Translations under genes and position numbers: made by a program
The notes under the pieces: model-generated
The model's input: only the letters and a program-made list of their open reading frames with translations
What the model was told of the DNA's origin: nothing
Database searches by the model: none
In this document: positions 35,986 to 49,625 of the stretch, piece by piece
Numbering within the stretch: position 1 is the first letter of the stretch
Layout of the letters: every line of letters begins with the position of its first letter
Assembly: GCF_002272015.1 (NCBI RefSeq)
Contig: NZ_NPBY01000036.1
Location: 1 to 64,000 of the forward strand
From: Paenibacillus campinasensis
Lineage (GTDB): Bacteria > Bacillota > Bacilli > Paenibacillales > Paenibacillaceae
Direction: 5' to 3'
Length of the DNA: 64,000 nt

Positions 35986-36032
35986 AAACTCACTCTCTGT
36001 ATCAGCAACGGATACAAAAAAGCGAGTTTTCC
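35986..36032 (-). terminator. Intrinsic terminator of yebC-family gene
   Basis: Minus-strand AAACTCGCT...AGTGAGTTT with inner GTATC/GATAC stem, followed by seven T residues. Confidence 0.8.
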
Positions 36033-36042
36033 AGTAATCTTA

Positions 36043-36762
36043 TTAATCTTCAAATTCCACGTTATGATAGACCTGCTGGACGTCTTCGAGGTCTTCCAAC
36101 GCATCAATCAGCTTCTCGAACTGGGCCTGGCTCTCCTCCGGCAGCGTAACATAGTTCTGCGGCAGCATCGTCAGCTCGGCGACGGTAAATTCCGTAACGC
36201 CCGCTTCCTTGAACGCCTCCTGTACGGCATGGAATTGATCCGGCTCAGCGTATACGATGACCGCGTCGTCCTCTTCCAGGACGTCACGTACATCCACATC
36301 CCCCTCGAGCAGCAGTTCAATCACTTCATCTGATGTTTTACCCTCGATACCGATAACCGCTGTCGGGTCGAACATATACGAAACGGAGCCGCTAACGCCC
36401 ATGTTGCCGTTGTTTTTGTTAAACGCCGCACGTACCGCAGACGCGGTGCGGTTCACATTGTTCGTGAGTGCATCTACAATGAGCATTGACCCGTTAGGCC
36501 CAAAGCCCTCATAACGCAGCTCCTCATATTTCTCATCGCCGCTGCCCTTTGCCTTCTCCAGTGCACGGTCGATGATCGCCTTCGGAACATTGTACGTTTT
36601 GGCGCGCTCCAATACAACCTTCAGCGCACGGTTGGACTCAGGGTCCGGCTCACCCTTCTTGGCTGCAACATAAATCTCTACGCCGAATTTGGCATATACT
36701 CGGCTGGTGTTAGCATCCTTGGATGCTTTCTTTTCCTTAATATTATTCCATTTACGGCCCAT
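36043..36762 (-). CDS. yeeI: YebC/TACO1-family protein (YeeI type)
   Basis: 239 residues, the same length as B. subtilis YeeI. It starts [20 protein letters not shown], the form typical of the YebC2 branch; the three-domain family continues with [28 protein letters not shown] and the [11 protein letters not shown] segment. Long annotated as a DNA-binding transcription factor; more recent work on the family (TACO1, YebC) places it at the ribosome, helping translation of proline-rich stretches. The ATG and its own terminator indicate a monocistronic gene. Confidence 0.93.
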   Translation of the reverse strand: MGRKWNNIKEKKASKDANTSRVYAKFGVEIYVAAKKGEPDPESNRALKVVLERAKTYNVPKAIIDRALEKAKGSGDEKYEELRYEGFGPNGSMLIVDALTNNVNRTASAVRAAFNKNNGNMGVSGSVSYMFDPTAVIGIEGKTSDEVIELLLEGDVDVRDVLEEDDAVIVYAEPDQFHAVQEAFKEAGVTEFTVAELTMLPQNYVTLPEESQAQFEKLIDALEDLEDVQQVYHNVEFED

Positions 36763-36913
36763 ACTTTTCCGCTCTCTTTCGTCTTTGAATCTGGTGCAGG
36801 TATCATAGAATACCTTCGTTCATTATAGCTCTAATAGAGAACTTGAACAAGGCAAGCGATAGAGAATGGTATGGGCAATAACATTCATCACTTCCTCACC
36901 CCTATCCCTGTAC

Positions 36914-40072
<3,159 letters not shown>

Positions 40073-40152
40073 TTATAAAGTGACAGCTTCCTTGTTATCT
40101 ATTAAACGATATTCATCATCATTTAAATATTTGAAATCGAGGTGCTGCGTAT

Positions 40153-40977
40153 ATGGACATTATCCATCTCTGTCATCTGAGCGAGTCAGACTTGCACCTG
40201 CCCGTATATCTGACGTCGGCAGGACAATGGAACCATCAGGACCCTGTTCACCGCCCTGACGGATTCGCTTCTTATCAATGGCTGATGATCCTGTCGGGCG
40301 AAGGCGCTGTACATGTGGATGAACGCATTTATTCCGCTAAAGCAGGACAGGCGATCTGCCTGTTCCCGAATGTTCCGCATCGTTATCACGCGATCCAGGA
40401 GCCTTGGAAACTGATGTTCATATCGATGGAAGGCAGCCTTTGTCCTACGCTGCTCGCCCAAGCAGGCATTATGAAGTCAGGGGTGTACAACATTCTGAAT
40501 GCTGACAAGATGCAGGCAGACCTGGCTAACATCATTACCGGGGCGGGTTCGAATGACAATCATACCAACCTGGAATGCTCCAAGCTGCTGTATAGCCTGC
40601 TGCTGGATATCCCTTCGCATATTCATGCCACCCAGCATACCAGGCATCAGCATTTCGAGCGGCTACAGCCCGTCACGCGGTACATTAAGGAACACTGCCA
40701 CCAGCCGTTAACCATCCAGCTGTTGGCGGAACAAGCCGGAATTACGCCTCAATATCTATGTCTCCTGTTCAAAAAAGCGTTTAATATAAGACCGATGGAA
40801 TACGTCAATCGCGAGCGCATTCAATTCAGTAAGGAGCTTATGGTGTTAGAGCCGCAGCTCCAAATTCAAGAGATTGCCAGCAGGTCCGGATTTGAGCATA
40901 CCAGCTATTATTGTACGGTATTCAAACGATTGGAGGGGATCTCCCCTGAAAAATTCAAGAAATCACACAGCTATTAG
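40153..40977 (+). CDS. AraC-family regulator, probably of lacZ
   Basis: 274 residues. N-terminal cupin arm (residues 20-110, with GQAICLFPNVPHRYHA) and C-terminal pair of helix-turn-helices (LTIQLLAEQAGITPQYLCLL and IQEIASRSGFEHTSYYCTVF) ending in the SPEKFKKS segment. It lies 107 bp from and divergent to the beta-galactosidase gene, so it most likely activates lacZ in response to a galactoside. ATG follows GAGGTG. Confidence 0.9.
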   Translation: MDIIHLCHLSESDLHLPVYLTSAGQWNHQDPVHRPDGFASYQWLMILSGEGAVHVDERIYSAKAGQAICLFPNVPHRYHAIQEPWKLMFISMEGSLCPTLLAQAGIMKSGVYNILNADKMQADLANIITGAGSNDNHTNLECSKLLYSLLLDIPSHIHATQHTRHQHFERLQPVTRYIKEHCHQPLTIQLLAEQAGITPQYLCLLFKKAFNIRPMEYVNRERIQFSKELMVLEPQLQIQEIASRSGFEHTSYYCTVFKRLEGISPEKFKKSHSY

Positions 40978-41023
40978 TCTAGTCCGATCACTCTGAATCC
41001 TTCGCACCGCGAACGCATCAAGC

Positions 41024-41088
41024 GAAAAAAACACCCTCAAGCCGTGTTCATGTCTCGCATGACATGAGAGCACTTGCTTGAAGGTGTA
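41024..41088 (-). terminator. Intrinsic terminator of cysJ-cysI
   Basis: Minus-strand CACCTTCAAGC...GCTTGAGGGTG with an inner CATGTC/GACATG stem, followed by seven T residues. Confidence 0.85.
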
Positions 41089-41116
41089 GAAGAAAACCTA
41101 TGCGTATTTTTCCGAA

Positions 41117-42838
41117 TTATGAATGAAATTGCCGGCCGTCCAGCACCTCTTGCACATAGCCAGCCCGGATGACAAAATCCCCGAAATGCTCGCCTTCGTG
41201 CCGATCTTTAGCATAATGGGCAATGATCGCGCGCAGGGAATCCACAATCTCCGTTTCCCCGATGTTCTCTTTATACAGCTTATTCAAGCGGTTGCCTGAG
41301 AAACCGCCGCCCAGGTACATATTGTATTTCCCCGGCGCCTTGCCGATGAAGGCAATCTCGGCCAGCATGGGTCTGGCGCAGCCGTTCGGGCAGCCGGTCA
41401 TTCGGATGACGATATCTTCCTCACGCAGACCGTTCTCCTCCAGAATTTGCTCGATTTTGTCAAGAAGCGAAGGCAAATAGCGCTCCGACTCGGCCATGGC
41501 CAGCCCGCATGTAGGCAGGGCAACGCATGCCATCGAATTTCTTCGCAAAGCGGAATCATTCGCTCCATCGGTCAGACCGAATTTCTGGATCAGCTCCATC
41601 ACTTTTTTCTTCTTGTGGCTTGTAATATTGGCGATAACCAAGTTCTGATTGGCCGTCAGCCGGAAGTCGCCGGTATGAATGCCTGCAATTTCACGAAGTC
41701 CGGTCATTAGCGGATAGTCAGGCTCATCCTTGATCCGTCCATTCTGGATGAAGAGTGTGAAATGCCATTTGCCGTTGCTTCCCTTCACCCAGCCATACCG
41801 GTCCCCGTTATGATCGAACTGAAACGGCCGTGCCTCCTCCAGCTTGTAGCCGAGGCGGCTGCTGAGCTCATTCACAAACCAGTCGATGCCCCGGTCATCG
41901 ATCGTATATTTGAAGCGGGCGTGCTTCCGCACGGCACGATCCCCGTAATCGCGCTGGATCATCACCGTTTTCTCCGCCACTTCAATCGTCTGCTCCGGTG
42001 TGCAGAAGCCGATCACCTTCCCGACCTGCGGATAGGTTAACGGGTCGCCATGGGTCATCCCCATGCCGCCGCCAACCGTGACATTGAACCCTTTCAGCTG
42101 CCCGCCTTCGATGACCGCAATGAATCCGAGATCCTGAGAGAACACATCCACATCATTGGACGGCGGGACAGCTACCCCGATTTTGAATTTCCGAGGCAGA
42201 TAGACCGGTCCGTAGATCGGTTCTTGCTCCTCATTGTCACGGCTGTCCAGCACCTTCTCGCCATCCAGCCATATTTCGTGATAAGCTCTCGTACGCGGAT
42301 CAAGATGATCGCTGATCTTGCGAGCCCATTCATACACTTCGCCATGAATCTCCGATTGATACGGATTCGGGTTGCACATCACGTTCCGGTTCACGTCACC
42401 GCAAGCGGCAAGCGTGGATAGCAGCGATTCGTTGACCTCGCGGATCGTATCTTTCAGATTCCATTTCAGCACGCCATGAAGCTGGAAGGACTGCCGCGTC
42501 GTCAGCCGGATCGTGCCGTTGCCGTATTTCTGAGCAACGCGATCCATCATCAGCCACTGCTCTGGTGTCACAACACCGCCGGCAGCCCGCACGCGCAGCA
42601 TGAACTGATAGGCAGGCTCCAGTTTCTGCTTCTGTCTCTCGTTACGCAGGTCCCGGTCATCCTGCATATAGCTGCCATGGAATTTCATCAACCGGTTGTC
42701 ATCCTCCGGAATTGAACCGGTGATCGGGTCCTGCAGCGTCTCCTCCAGACTGCCCCGCAAATAGTTGCTTCGACGTTTAATATCCTCAACATCACTGTGA
42801 GGCGCGCTATTCGGTGAAACTAAATTATTATCTGACAT
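41117..42838 (-). CDS. cysI: Sulfite reductase haemoprotein (beta) subunit
   Basis: Reduces sulfite to sulfide by a six-electron transfer on a sirohaem coupled to a 4Fe-4S cluster. 573 residues, the normal length. Two sulfite/nitrite reductase ferredoxin-like halves are present; the cluster/sirohaem cysteines are in [16 protein letters not shown] and [11 protein letters not shown], and [10 protein letters not shown] carries sirohaem-contacting Arg residues. It is 35 nt downstream of cysJ on the same strand and completes the assimilatory sulfite reductase. Confidence 0.97.
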   Translation of the reverse strand: MSDNNLVSPNSAPHSDVEDIKRRSNYLRGSLEETLQDPITGSIPEDDNRLMKFHGSYMQDDRDLRNERQKQKLEPAYQFMLRVRAAGGVVTPEQWLMMDRVAQKYGNGTIRLTTRQSFQLHGVLKWNLKDTIREVNESLLSTLAACGDVNRNVMCNPNPYQSEIHGEVYEWARKISDHLDPRTRAYHEIWLDGEKVLDSRDNEEQEPIYGPVYLPRKFKIGVAVPPSNDVDVFSQDLGFIAVIEGGQLKGFNVTVGGGMGMTHGDPLTYPQVGKVIGFCTPEQTIEVAEKTVMIQRDYGDRAVRKHARFKYTIDDRGIDWFVNELSSRLGYKLEEARPFQFDHNGDRYGWVKGSNGKWHFTLFIQNGRIKDEPDYPLMTGLREIAGIHTGDFRLTANQNLVIANITSHKKKKVMELIQKFGLTDGANDSALRRNSMACVALPTCGLAMAESERYLPSLLDKIEQILEENGLREEDIVIRMTGCPNGCARPMLAEIAFIGKAPGKYNMYLGGGFSGNRLNKLYKENIGETEIVDSLRAIIAHYAKDRHEGEHFGDFVIRAGYVQEVLDGRQFHS

Positions 42839-42873
42839 TGCTCTGTACTCCTCTCGCGGCCTGGAATGATGAT

Positions 42874-44712
42874 TTAATATACATCCCGCTGATAACGTTT
42901 CTGCTGCTGCATCAGGCTTACATACTCCGCCGCTTTCTCCGGGCTCATTCCGCCCTCCCGCTCAATGATAGCAGTTAGTGCGGCATGCACGTCGTGGGCC
43001 ATTCTCTTTTCATCGCCGCATACATAGACATAAGCCCCTTCTTCCAGCCACTGATACAGCTCCTTGCTCTTCTCCAGCATCCGGTGCTGAACATATACCT
43101 TCTTGTCGGTATCCCGTGAGAAAGCAACATCCATGCGTGTCAGCACGCCATCCTTCAGCCAGCGCTGCCATTCAATCTGATACAGGAAATCCGTTGAGAA
43201 ATGCTGATCTCCATAGAAGAGCCAGTTCTTCCCTTGCGCGCCGCTCTCCTCCCGCTCGCCGACAAATGCCCGGAACGGAGCCACTCCTGTCCCCGGCCCG
43301 ATCATAATAATCGGCGTGTCCGGGTTAGCTGGCAGCTTGAAGTTCGAATTATGCTGCACGAATACCGGCAGCTTGTCGCCGATCTGCGCCCGCTCGGCGA
43401 GCTGGACGGAGCAGACGCCGTAACGGTTGCGGCCATGCGCCTCATATCGTACTGTACGGACAGTCAAATGCACTTCATCCGGATAAGCGGACGGACTGCT
43501 TGCAATCGAATAGAGACGGGCCGGAATTTTGCGCAGCGTGGTAACAAACTCCGATGCAGCGATTCCTTTCAGCCCGTAATCCTCAACCAGGTCAAGCAGA
43601 TCCCGCTCCTGGATATAAGCTCGCAGCTCCGCTTCACGTCCGGCCGACAGAAGCTCCTGCAGACCGCTGTTTCCTGTCAGCTTCGCCACCTGCTCGATGA
43701 GCGGCTTGGTAAGCACCGTAATCTCATAATGACGAAGAAGCGCTTCACGAAGCGGACGCTCGGTTCCATTCTTGTCCGTGGCAACCGCTTCTTCCCCTCT
43801 CCAGTCCATCGCCGTGATCAGATCTTCTACAAGCTGCGGATGATTCTCCGGATAAACTCCCAGGCTGTCCCCTGGCTCATACTGCAGATTGGAGCCTTCC
43901 AGCGACAGCTCGAGATGTCGGGTTTCGCGTTCGGAACCGCGGCCGTTCAGATTCAAATTCTCCAGAATCTCCGCCTGAAACGGATGGCTTCTGGAATACT
44001 CCGATTCTGCCGACGCACTCAGGGATGCAGCGCTGATAGCGGTTGGCGCTGCTGTTCCCGGCGCTGCCGTAAGCTCTGTCAGCGATTGAAGCACGCGGTT
44101 GATCCATTCGGCAGCCGGCTCGTCAAAGTCCACATCACAATCGACGCGAGGCGTAAGCCGCTTGCCGCCCAGCTCTTCCAGCCGTTTGTCAAAGTCCTTG
44201 CCGGTTTGACAGAAAAATTCATAGGATGTATCTCCCAGCGCCAGAACGGAATACGCCAGATGATCCAGCTTCGGCGCCCGCTTGCTGTGCAGAAATTCAT
44301 AGAATGAAATCGCATTGTCCGGCGGCTCCCCTTCGCCATGCGTACTGACAAGCAAGAGCAGATTTTCTACTTTTTTCAGGGCGTTCGTTTTGAAGTCACT
44401 CATTGAAGACAGCGTCACCTGAAAGCCTTGCTCTTCCAGCTGCTTCGATAATTTCTTGGCCAGTCCATGGCAATTTCCGGTCTGGGAACCGAACAACACC
44501 GTCACATCTTTAGAAACAGCAGGAGCCACAGGGGCCGGGCTGATCTGCGATGTTGGCACAGCCACCGTCGCGATCCCTGCAGCCGTTCCTTGCAGGGCAG
44601 TGATATAGCCGCACAGCCAGGTGCGCTGAGCCTCAGTCAGCGTAGGCAGCAGCCGATTCAGCAGCTCCACCTGCTCCTGATTAAAAGGGCTGTTCGTTAC
44701 TTGAAGTTCCAA
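42874..44712 (-). CDS. cysJ: Sulfite reductase flavoprotein (alpha) subunit
   Basis: Passes electrons from NADPH through FAD and FMN to CysI. About 612 residues from a TTG at 44712 preceded by AGGTGG with 6-nt spacing. Order: N-terminal helical segment, flavodoxin domain ([17 protein letters not shown] near residue 75, [12 protein letters not shown]), then the FAD domain ([30 protein letters not shown]) and the NADP domain ([32 protein letters not shown]-terminal RYQRDVY). Cys in GPGTG context and the terminal Tyr stacking on FAD are as expected. Confidence 0.97.
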   Translation of the reverse strand: MELQVTNSPFNQEQVELLNRLLPTLTEAQRTWLCGYITALQGTAAGIATVAVPTSQISPAPVAPAVSKDVTVLFGSQTGNCHGLAKKLSKQLEEQGFQVTLSSMSDFKTNALKKVENLLLLVSTHGEGEPPDNAISFYEFLHSKRAPKLDHLAYSVLALGDTSYEFFCQTGKDFDKRLEELGGKRLTPRVDCDVDFDEPAAEWINRVLQSLTELTAAPGTAAPTAISAASLSASAESEYSRSHPFQAEILENLNLNGRGSERETRHLELSLEGSNLQYEPGDSLGVYPENHPQLVEDLITAMDWRGEEAVATDKNGTERPLREALLRHYEITVLTKPLIEQVAKLTGNSGLQELLSAGREAELRAYIQERDLLDLVEDYGLKGIAASEFVTTLRKIPARLYSIASSPSAYPDEVHLTVRTVRYEAHGRNRYGVCSVQLAERAQIGDKLPVFVQHNSNFKLPANPDTPIIMIGPGTGVAPFRAFVGEREESGAQGKNWLFYGDQHFSTDFLYQIEWQRWLKDGVLTRMDVAFSRDTDKKVYVQHRMLEKSKELYQWLEEGAYVYVCGDEKRMAHDVHAALTAIIEREGGMSPEKAAEYVSLMQQQKRYQRDVY

Positions 44713-44866
44713 CAGTATCCACCTCACGTAGTAAGCATAATTAATTCCAAGTAATACGATACACTTTATAATATTGCTCTCTTGAACCTATCATAGCTGG
44801 AGAAATCGGTCAATTCGAATGTTTTTATAGCTTTTATCAGTTCTGCTGATAAATAGAGCAGGCCTG

Positions 44867-44914
44867 AAAAAAGGAGCTGTTTCCGGCAAACATCTGCCAG
44901 AGACAACTCCTTCC
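44867..44914 (-). terminator. Intrinsic terminator of yojF-bshB2
   Basis: Minus-strand AAGGAGTTGT...ACAGCTCCTT with inner TGGCA/TGCCG stem, followed by TTTTTC. Confidence 0.85.
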
Positions 44915-44950
44915 ACATCCCACAATAATAGAGATGATTGTATTGCAATG

Positions 44951-45610
44951 TTAATCTTCAAATGAATAAGTCCAGAAGCGCTCAGTTCCAAAGCGACGAA
45001 CAATTTCTTGCTGCTGCAGCTTCTTCGGCCCGAGCAGTTCGGCAGCCTGGAACTGGGACTTATGAGCCTGGATCGACTGCATCTTTTGCTCCAAAAATGA
45101 TTTGACATCCACCAGCACATCCGGTTTCCCGAGCTCTTCCTCACAGTTGTTGGAGAAGGCGATGCCGTATACGGTCGGTCTCCGGTCTTTCGGCAAGCGC
45201 TGAATCGTCCGGACGACCGCCGCGCCGGTAGCATCATGGTCCGGATGCACGCTATAGCCTGGATAGAATGTAACGACCAAGGAGGGCTTAATCTCCTCCA
45301 GCAGCGAATGAATGACGCCATCGAGCTTGTCTTGATCTTCAAACTCGATCGTTTTGTCGTGAAAGCCGAGCATTCGCAGATCCTGAATGCCGATCGCCCG
45401 GCATGACGCTTCCAGCTCCGCCTTGCGGATGGTCGGCAGCGTAACCCGATTCGCAAACGGCGGCACGCCCATGTTGCGGCCCATTTCTCCCAAGGTCAGG
45501 CAGGCGTATGTCACCTTCGCCCCTTCGCTTACGTATTTAGCCAACGTTCCCGACAACCCGAACGCTTCATCATCCGGGTGGGGCAGAACTACCAATATAT
45601 TTTGTGTCAT
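44951..45610 (-). CDS. bshB2: Bacillithiol biosynthesis deacetylase BshB2
   Basis: Zinc-dependent LmbE/PIG-L family deacetylase that removes acetate from GlcNAc-malate in bacillithiol synthesis. 219 residues. Zinc motifs: VVLPHPDDEAFG near the N-terminus and SVHPDHDATG near residue 120. The sequence matches the BshB2 (YojG) branch rather than BshB1, and it lies 19 nt downstream of a yojF homologue, the same pairing as in B. subtilis. Cytoplasmic. Confidence 0.93.
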   Translation of the reverse strand: MTQNILVVLPHPDDEAFGLSGTLAKYVSEGAKVTYACLTLGEMGRNMGVPPFANRVTLPTIRKAELEASCRAIGIQDLRMLGFHDKTIEFEDQDKLDGVIHSLLEEIKPSLVVTFYPGYSVHPDHDATGAAVVRTIQRLPKDRRPTVYGIAFSNNCEEELGKPDVLVDVKSFLEQKMQSIQAHKSQFQAAELLGPKKLQQQEIVRRFGTERFWTYSFED

Positions 45611-45629
45611 GATTTCATCTCCTCTTTAC

Positions 45630-45974
45630 TCAGAAAGGCTCCCGGCTAAGTTGCAGGGCGACTACGAGCTTGCCTTGGGTATCGTGACCGGCCATGATCA
45701 GCCTTTCCTTGTCGTTCTGCTCATAATGTGTAAGTCCCTCTGCATAGATCCATCCCTTCTCCATCTTCAGACCGACTCGGTACGGACCGTTGCCGGAAAT
45801 GGAGCCGTGGGCGTAGCGGATCACGGCGTTGGTGATGAAGTTGGCGGCCGGATGCTTGCTGCTGTCATAATGGGCTGCATAAGCGCCAGTGGTCATCTCC
45901 AGATGCACATATACATCCTGATTTTTAAGTTTATCAATCATCTGTTGGACGTCGTCCACATGAATAATCTCCAT
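45630..45974 (-). CDS. yojF: YojF-family protein (DUF1806)
   Basis: 114 residues. Conserved segments VYVHLEMTTGAYAAHYD, NAVIRYAHGSI and GPYRVGLKMEKGWIYAEGLT mark the YojF family. It is always-small, probably cytoplasmic, and its function is unknown; the link to bshB2 in the same operon suggests a role near bacillithiol. ATG follows GGAGGGG. A strong promoter lies about 150 nt upstream. Confidence 0.9.
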   Translation of the reverse strand: MEIIHVDDVQQMIDKLKNQDVYVHLEMTTGAYAAHYDSSKHPAANFITNAVIRYAHGSISGNGPYRVGLKMEKGWIYAEGLTHYEQNDKERLIMAGHDTQGKLVVALQLSREPF

Positions 45975-46127
45975 AAGTCCCCTCCGTATATCATGAGCTG
46001 ATTGCCATCAGACTTGCCGCCGGGCATCCGCACAACTAAACAGTGCAAGGACTAAAAAGCCATACAGCGGACCGGCAACACCTTCGACTAGAACAAGCCC
46101 ATTCGTAATGCTAAGTATCCTTATCTT

Positions 46128-46156
46128 AGTATCGGCAATTGCAGGACGAATGTCAA
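46128..46156 (-). promoter_or_regulatory. Sigma-A promoter of yojF-bshB2
   Basis: TTGACA (46156-46151) and GATACT (46133-46128), 17-bp spacing on the minus strand. The transcript would have a leader of about 145 nt in which I see no known riboswitch. Confidence 0.65.
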
Positions 46157-46203
46157 CGCAACCTTGCGTACACTACTATATAAGCTGCATCTTGTGCAAC
46201 ATG

Positions 46204-46243
46204 AAAAAGCGCCTCTGCAAGATCAACGATCTTGCAGAGGCGC
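46204..46243 (-). terminator. Intrinsic terminator of the Gfo/Idh/MocA-AraC operon
   Basis: Perfect 16-bp stem GCGCCTCTGCAAGATC / GATCTTGCAGAGGCGC with a 3-nt loop, followed on the minus strand by TTTTTC. Confidence 0.88.
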
Positions 46244-46272
46244 ACCCTTGGATGCCTTGCATGTATGCAATA

Positions 46273-47358
46273 TTACAGTTCCGGAATTTCGATCTCCACT
46301 TCCTTCTTCGCCAGCGAGGAACGCAGAATGCCGTCCAGTATCGCCTGATTCCGCAAAATTTGCTCGCCCGGAATCGGGGCGGGCTTTCCTTCGCGCACCG
46401 CGTCCACAAAATCCTTGATCTTCTCTTCGAATACGTTCACCTGATGCTGAATGAGCGGAATTCCGCTTTCCGTATGGTGGCCCTGGATGTCATGGAACAG
46501 GGAAATGGAGCCCACTCTTCCATCCCAAACACCGCTCCAAGGCCCCGTCCCGGCCGGCGTGATCTTCATACCGGCGTCCGTACCGAGAAACATCGTTGCG
46601 CCCAGCGTATCCATATGCATCGCCCAGGCTGTTTTGAAGTTGAGCACCAGATCCCCTTCAAATCGGATGATGGCAACGCCGAAATCTTCCACATCAAATG
46701 CACTGGCTTCTTTATGATATTTCGGATTCGTACCAAAATAATTGGAAGTGTAAGCCGATACGGTCAGCGGCTTAGGGTAGCCTAGCGCATTCAGCGCCAG
46801 ATCAAGCGAGTAGCAGCCGATATCCGCCATAGCGCCTGCACCGGCAATTTCCTGGCGAACGAACGTGCCGCCCGGCATGCCGCGGCGGCGTCCGCCCCCG
46901 GTTTCGACGTAGTATACTTTTCCAAGCTCACCGTTCTGGATCAGCTGCTGGATGATGCCCATGTTCGGGTCATAGCGCGGCTGAAAACCGACGTTCAGCA
47001 TTTTGCCGGTCTGCTTGGAGACCTGCACCATCTCAATCGCCTCGTCCAGCGTGACAGACATCGGCTTCTCCAGCATGACATGCTTGCCGGCAGACAGCGC
47101 ATCCTTCGTTGTCGTGTAGTGAGCGACGTTCGGCGTACAGATGCTGACCCCATCCAGATCCAGTTCCAGCAGCTTGCGATGATCGTCAAAGCCTACCGTT
47201 CCTTCCAGGCCCCAGCGCTCAATGAACTGTTCCGCCCGGCCCGGCATAATATCAGCGACCCCTACAATTTCAACTTCTTCAATCTTTTTGTAGTGCTTGA
47301 CATGCTCTCCGGCAATACCGCCGCTTCCAATAATTCCAATACGAATTGTCTTGCCCAT
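46273..47358 (-). CDS. Gfo/Idh/MocA-family oxidoreductase
   Basis: 361 residues. Rossmann motif IGIIGSGGIAGEH, catalytic-site motif MLEKPMSVT at about residue 95, and the GAMADIGCYSLDLALNALG segment whose Asp/His sit in the substrate site. It is the last of three genes (dehydrogenase, AraC regulator, dehydrogenase) and starts 16 nt after the regulator's stop. A sugar or inositol-type substrate is likely but not identified. Confidence 0.9.
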   Translation of the reverse strand: MGKTIRIGIIGSGGIAGEHVKHYKKIEEVEIVGVADIMPGRAEQFIERWGLEGTVGFDDHRKLLELDLDGVSICTPNVAHYTTTKDALSAGKHVMLEKPMSVTLDEAIEMVQVSKQTGKMLNVGFQPRYDPNMGIIQQLIQNGELGKVYYVETGGGRRRGMPGGTFVRQEIAGAGAMADIGCYSLDLALNALGYPKPLTVSAYTSNYFGTNPKYHKEASAFDVEDFGVAIIRFEGDLVLNFKTAWAMHMDTLGATMFLGTDAGMKITPAGTGPWSGVWDGRVGSISLFHDIQGHHTESGIPLIQHQVNVFEEKIKDFVDAVREGKPAPIPGEQILRNQAILDGILRSSLAKKEVEIEIPEL

Positions 47359-47373
47359 CTCTATGGTTTCCTC

Positions 47374-48318
47374 CTATGCTCTGGCATTCATTTTTCGGTA
47401 GGTGGACGGTGTGAATCCATACCGCTTGCGGAAGACCGTATGCAAATAGCTTCCACTTGAAAAGCCTTCATGCAGCGCAATCTTGTCAATCGGCCAGTTC
47501 GTCTCCACAAGTCGGCGGCATACGGCTTCAAGGCGCACATTCTCCAGCACTTCGCTGAAGGAATGGCCCCCGGCCTGTTCCTTAAATATTCGCTGCAGCT
47601 GTCTGGAGCTGATATGCAGCTTCTCTGCAACATCCTCAAGCACGACCTCGCCCGAAGAATTGGCATGGATATATTCCAACGCCAATTGATACCGGTATGC
47701 CTTCATATCCCGGGAAGGCAGCTCAGCCTCCATCGGCTCCGATGCATAGGCGCGCACAGCACGGAGCAGTATTTGAATGATGCAGTGCTTGATCGTGGTG
47801 TACAGACCGGCGAATTTATGCTGGGAGGCCTGATAGGCCTCAAGGAAATAGGGCATCGCCCGATGCGTATCCATCGTCGGCTTCAGCGGAAGCGAACCCA
47901 GCTGTTCCATGCAATCCTTCGCTTCGGATGCCTCCCACGGATCAACAAGCGGCAGCCCCTTCCCCTGATCCGTCTCCTGCTCGGCCAGATTAATAATGTC
48001 AACATGCAGACATAATTCTTCCATCGGTTCCTTCAGGTCCGCCTCCTGATAGTGCAAGACATTCGGACCGGTCAGGTAGAACATGCCTTCCCGCAGGGCA
48101 TAGGGCTCATCCTCGATAATTACCGTGCCTTTGCCCCGGGGGATGAAATGAAATTCAAATTCGGCATGCTTATGAAACGATACGATCTTCCCTGGAGGAA
48201 AGGTCGTCAGATGAAACCGGAGGACACGGATTTCATATTGGCCCCAATGCACCCGCAAATCCAAACGCTCCAGCGCATCCTGACGCTCCTGCATTACCTC
48301 ATAAGGAAAATTGTTCAT
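47374..48318 (-). CDS. AraC-family transcription regulator
   Basis: 314 residues. N-terminal cupin domain (FHKHAEFEFHFIPRG, with EGMFYLTGPNVLHY) and C-terminal helix-turn-helix pair (VLEDVAEKLHISSRQLQRIF and IDKIALHEGFSSGSYLHTVF). It is placed between two Gfo/Idh/MocA dehydrogenase genes on the same strand and probably regulates this operon in response to their sugar substrate. Confidence 0.9.
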   Translation of the reverse strand: MNNFPYEVMQERQDALERLDLRVHWGQYEIRVLRFHLTTFPPGKIVSFHKHAEFEFHFIPRGKGTVIIEDEPYALREGMFYLTGPNVLHYQEADLKEPMEELCLHVDIINLAEQETDQGKGLPLVDPWEASEAKDCMEQLGSLPLKPTMDTHRAMPYFLEAYQASQHKFAGLYTTIKHCIIQILLRAVRAYASEPMEAELPSRDMKAYRYQLALEYIHANSSGEVVLEDVAEKLHISSRQLQRIFKEQAGGHSFSEVLENVRLEAVCRRLVETNWPIDKIALHEGFSSGSYLHTVFRKRYGFTPSTYRKMNARA

Positions 48319-48350
48319 GCAGTAACCATCCTTATCTAAATGAAAAGCTG

Positions 48351-49352
48351 TTAACCCTTTAGTTCATCCAGGCGGACATTCCGATGTCCGCTCGCGGAAA
48401 GGTTGGCGGCCTCCATCAGCTTGGTCAGCTCGACGGCATGCGCGATATTCTCTTCCGCTACTGTATTATCCTGAATATGAGCGATCCATTGCTCAAATGC
48501 GCTCAGACGGTTGTCCGGAACCGGCAGCTCTACCCAGCTGCTGCTGTACTCCTCTTTCTCCGATGTGCGAATCAACAGCTTGCTGTCCGGCGTACCGTAC
48601 AGGATAGTTCCCTTCGTACCATGAATCTCAATAGCGAACGGAGAGAAGTTGTTCACGAATCCCGCTTCGACAATACCTACCGCGCCGGATGCCGTAGTGA
48701 GCGTAGCAACCGCGTTGTCCTCTACTTCCTTACCGGTCACGTAACCGAAAGAAGCGTTCACCTCAACAGGGGATTCACCCAGGAACAGACGCGTCAGATA
48801 CATCGGATGACAACCGAGATCGATCAGCGCGCCCCCGCCGCATTCCGCCAGTCCGAAGAAATGCTCCGGCAGCCATCCGGCTGTAGCGCCGTTGTGAGAC
48901 AAGCGCGAGCGAACAAGCGTCACCTTGCCAAGCAGTCCTTCCTTCAGAATATCCTGAATGGCCAGTGTATAACCGTCGTTCAGTCTCGGCAGTGAAACCG
49001 TCAGCTTCACCTGGTTTTTCTGTACGGCTTCTATAATTTCATTAACCTCAGCCAGCGTCGGAGCGATCACTTTCTCTGTGAAAATATGTTTGCCTGCATT
49101 CGCAGCCTTCACCATCACTTCACGGTGCATCGATGTCGGCGCATCCACGATCACCCCGTCGATATCTTCACGGGCCAGCATTTCGTCTAGCGATTCAAAG
49201 AAAGGAACGCCCTGCTTATCCGCAGCTTCCTTGCCGCGCGCCGGGTTCTCATCCCATACCGCCACGATTTGCGCATCCGGATGTGCCTCCGCCTGCTTCG
49301 TATAATCCCATGCATGAACATGCCAATAACTAATCTTTCCGATTCTAATCAT
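48351..49352 (-). CDS. Gfo/Idh/MocA-family oxidoreductase
   Basis: 333 residues from ATG 49352 (GAGGTGA box, 5-nt spacing). It begins IRIGKISYWHVHAWDY, an unusual Rossmann start in which the GxGxxG glycines are replaced by a His-rich segment, as in some DUF-like members of the family. The motif IFTEKVIAPT replaces the usual EKP, so the catalytic lysine is retained (EK). C-terminal GGALIDLGCHPMYLTRLFLG carries the active-site Asp/His. First gene of the operon. Confidence 0.88.
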   Translation of the reverse strand: MIRIGKISYWHVHAWDYTKQAEAHPDAQIVAVWDENPARGKEAADKQGVPFFESLDEMLAREDIDGVIVDAPTSMHREVMVKAANAGKHIFTEKVIAPTLAEVNEIIEAVQKNQVKLTVSLPRLNDGYTLAIQDILKEGLLGKVTLVRSRLSHNGATAGWLPEHFFGLAECGGGALIDLGCHPMYLTRLFLGESPVEVNASFGYVTGKEVEDNAVATLTTASGAVGIVEAGFVNNFSPFAIEIHGTKGTILYGTPDSKLLIRTSEKEEYSSSWVELPVPDNRLSAFEQWIAHIQDNTVAEENIAHAVELTKLMEAANLSASGHRNVRLDELKG

Positions 49353-49530
49353 TACAGTCACCTCAGTATTCAATATTAAGACATCTTGCCCTTAATCTAT
49401 CACACGAATAACTGATTTTACAGTATAACATTGCGACAGATTTATTAGATATGGCGACAATAGGATTCAGAACAAGCTAGAAAGCCTTATAGAATCAGGC
49501 ATGTTACTTGGGCTTGCACAGGATAAACCA

Positions 49531-49568
49531 AGCCGGAAAACGGGCAAGTCCAGCCTCCGTTCCCCGGC
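49531..49568 (-). terminator. Possible weak terminator downstream of YfiT-like gene
   Basis: Minus-strand GCCGGGGAACGG pairs with CCGTTTTCCGGC (two G-U pairs), followed by TTGGTTTATCC. The T-run is interrupted. Confidence 0.4.
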
Positions 49569-49625
49569 CCTAGATTTCAGATTATGGCTTGATATGCAGG
49601 ACAGACGAAATGGTAGATCCAGACT

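Noticed and set aside
43201..44307. 368-codon plus-strand open frame
   Set aside because: Antisense shadow of cysJ.
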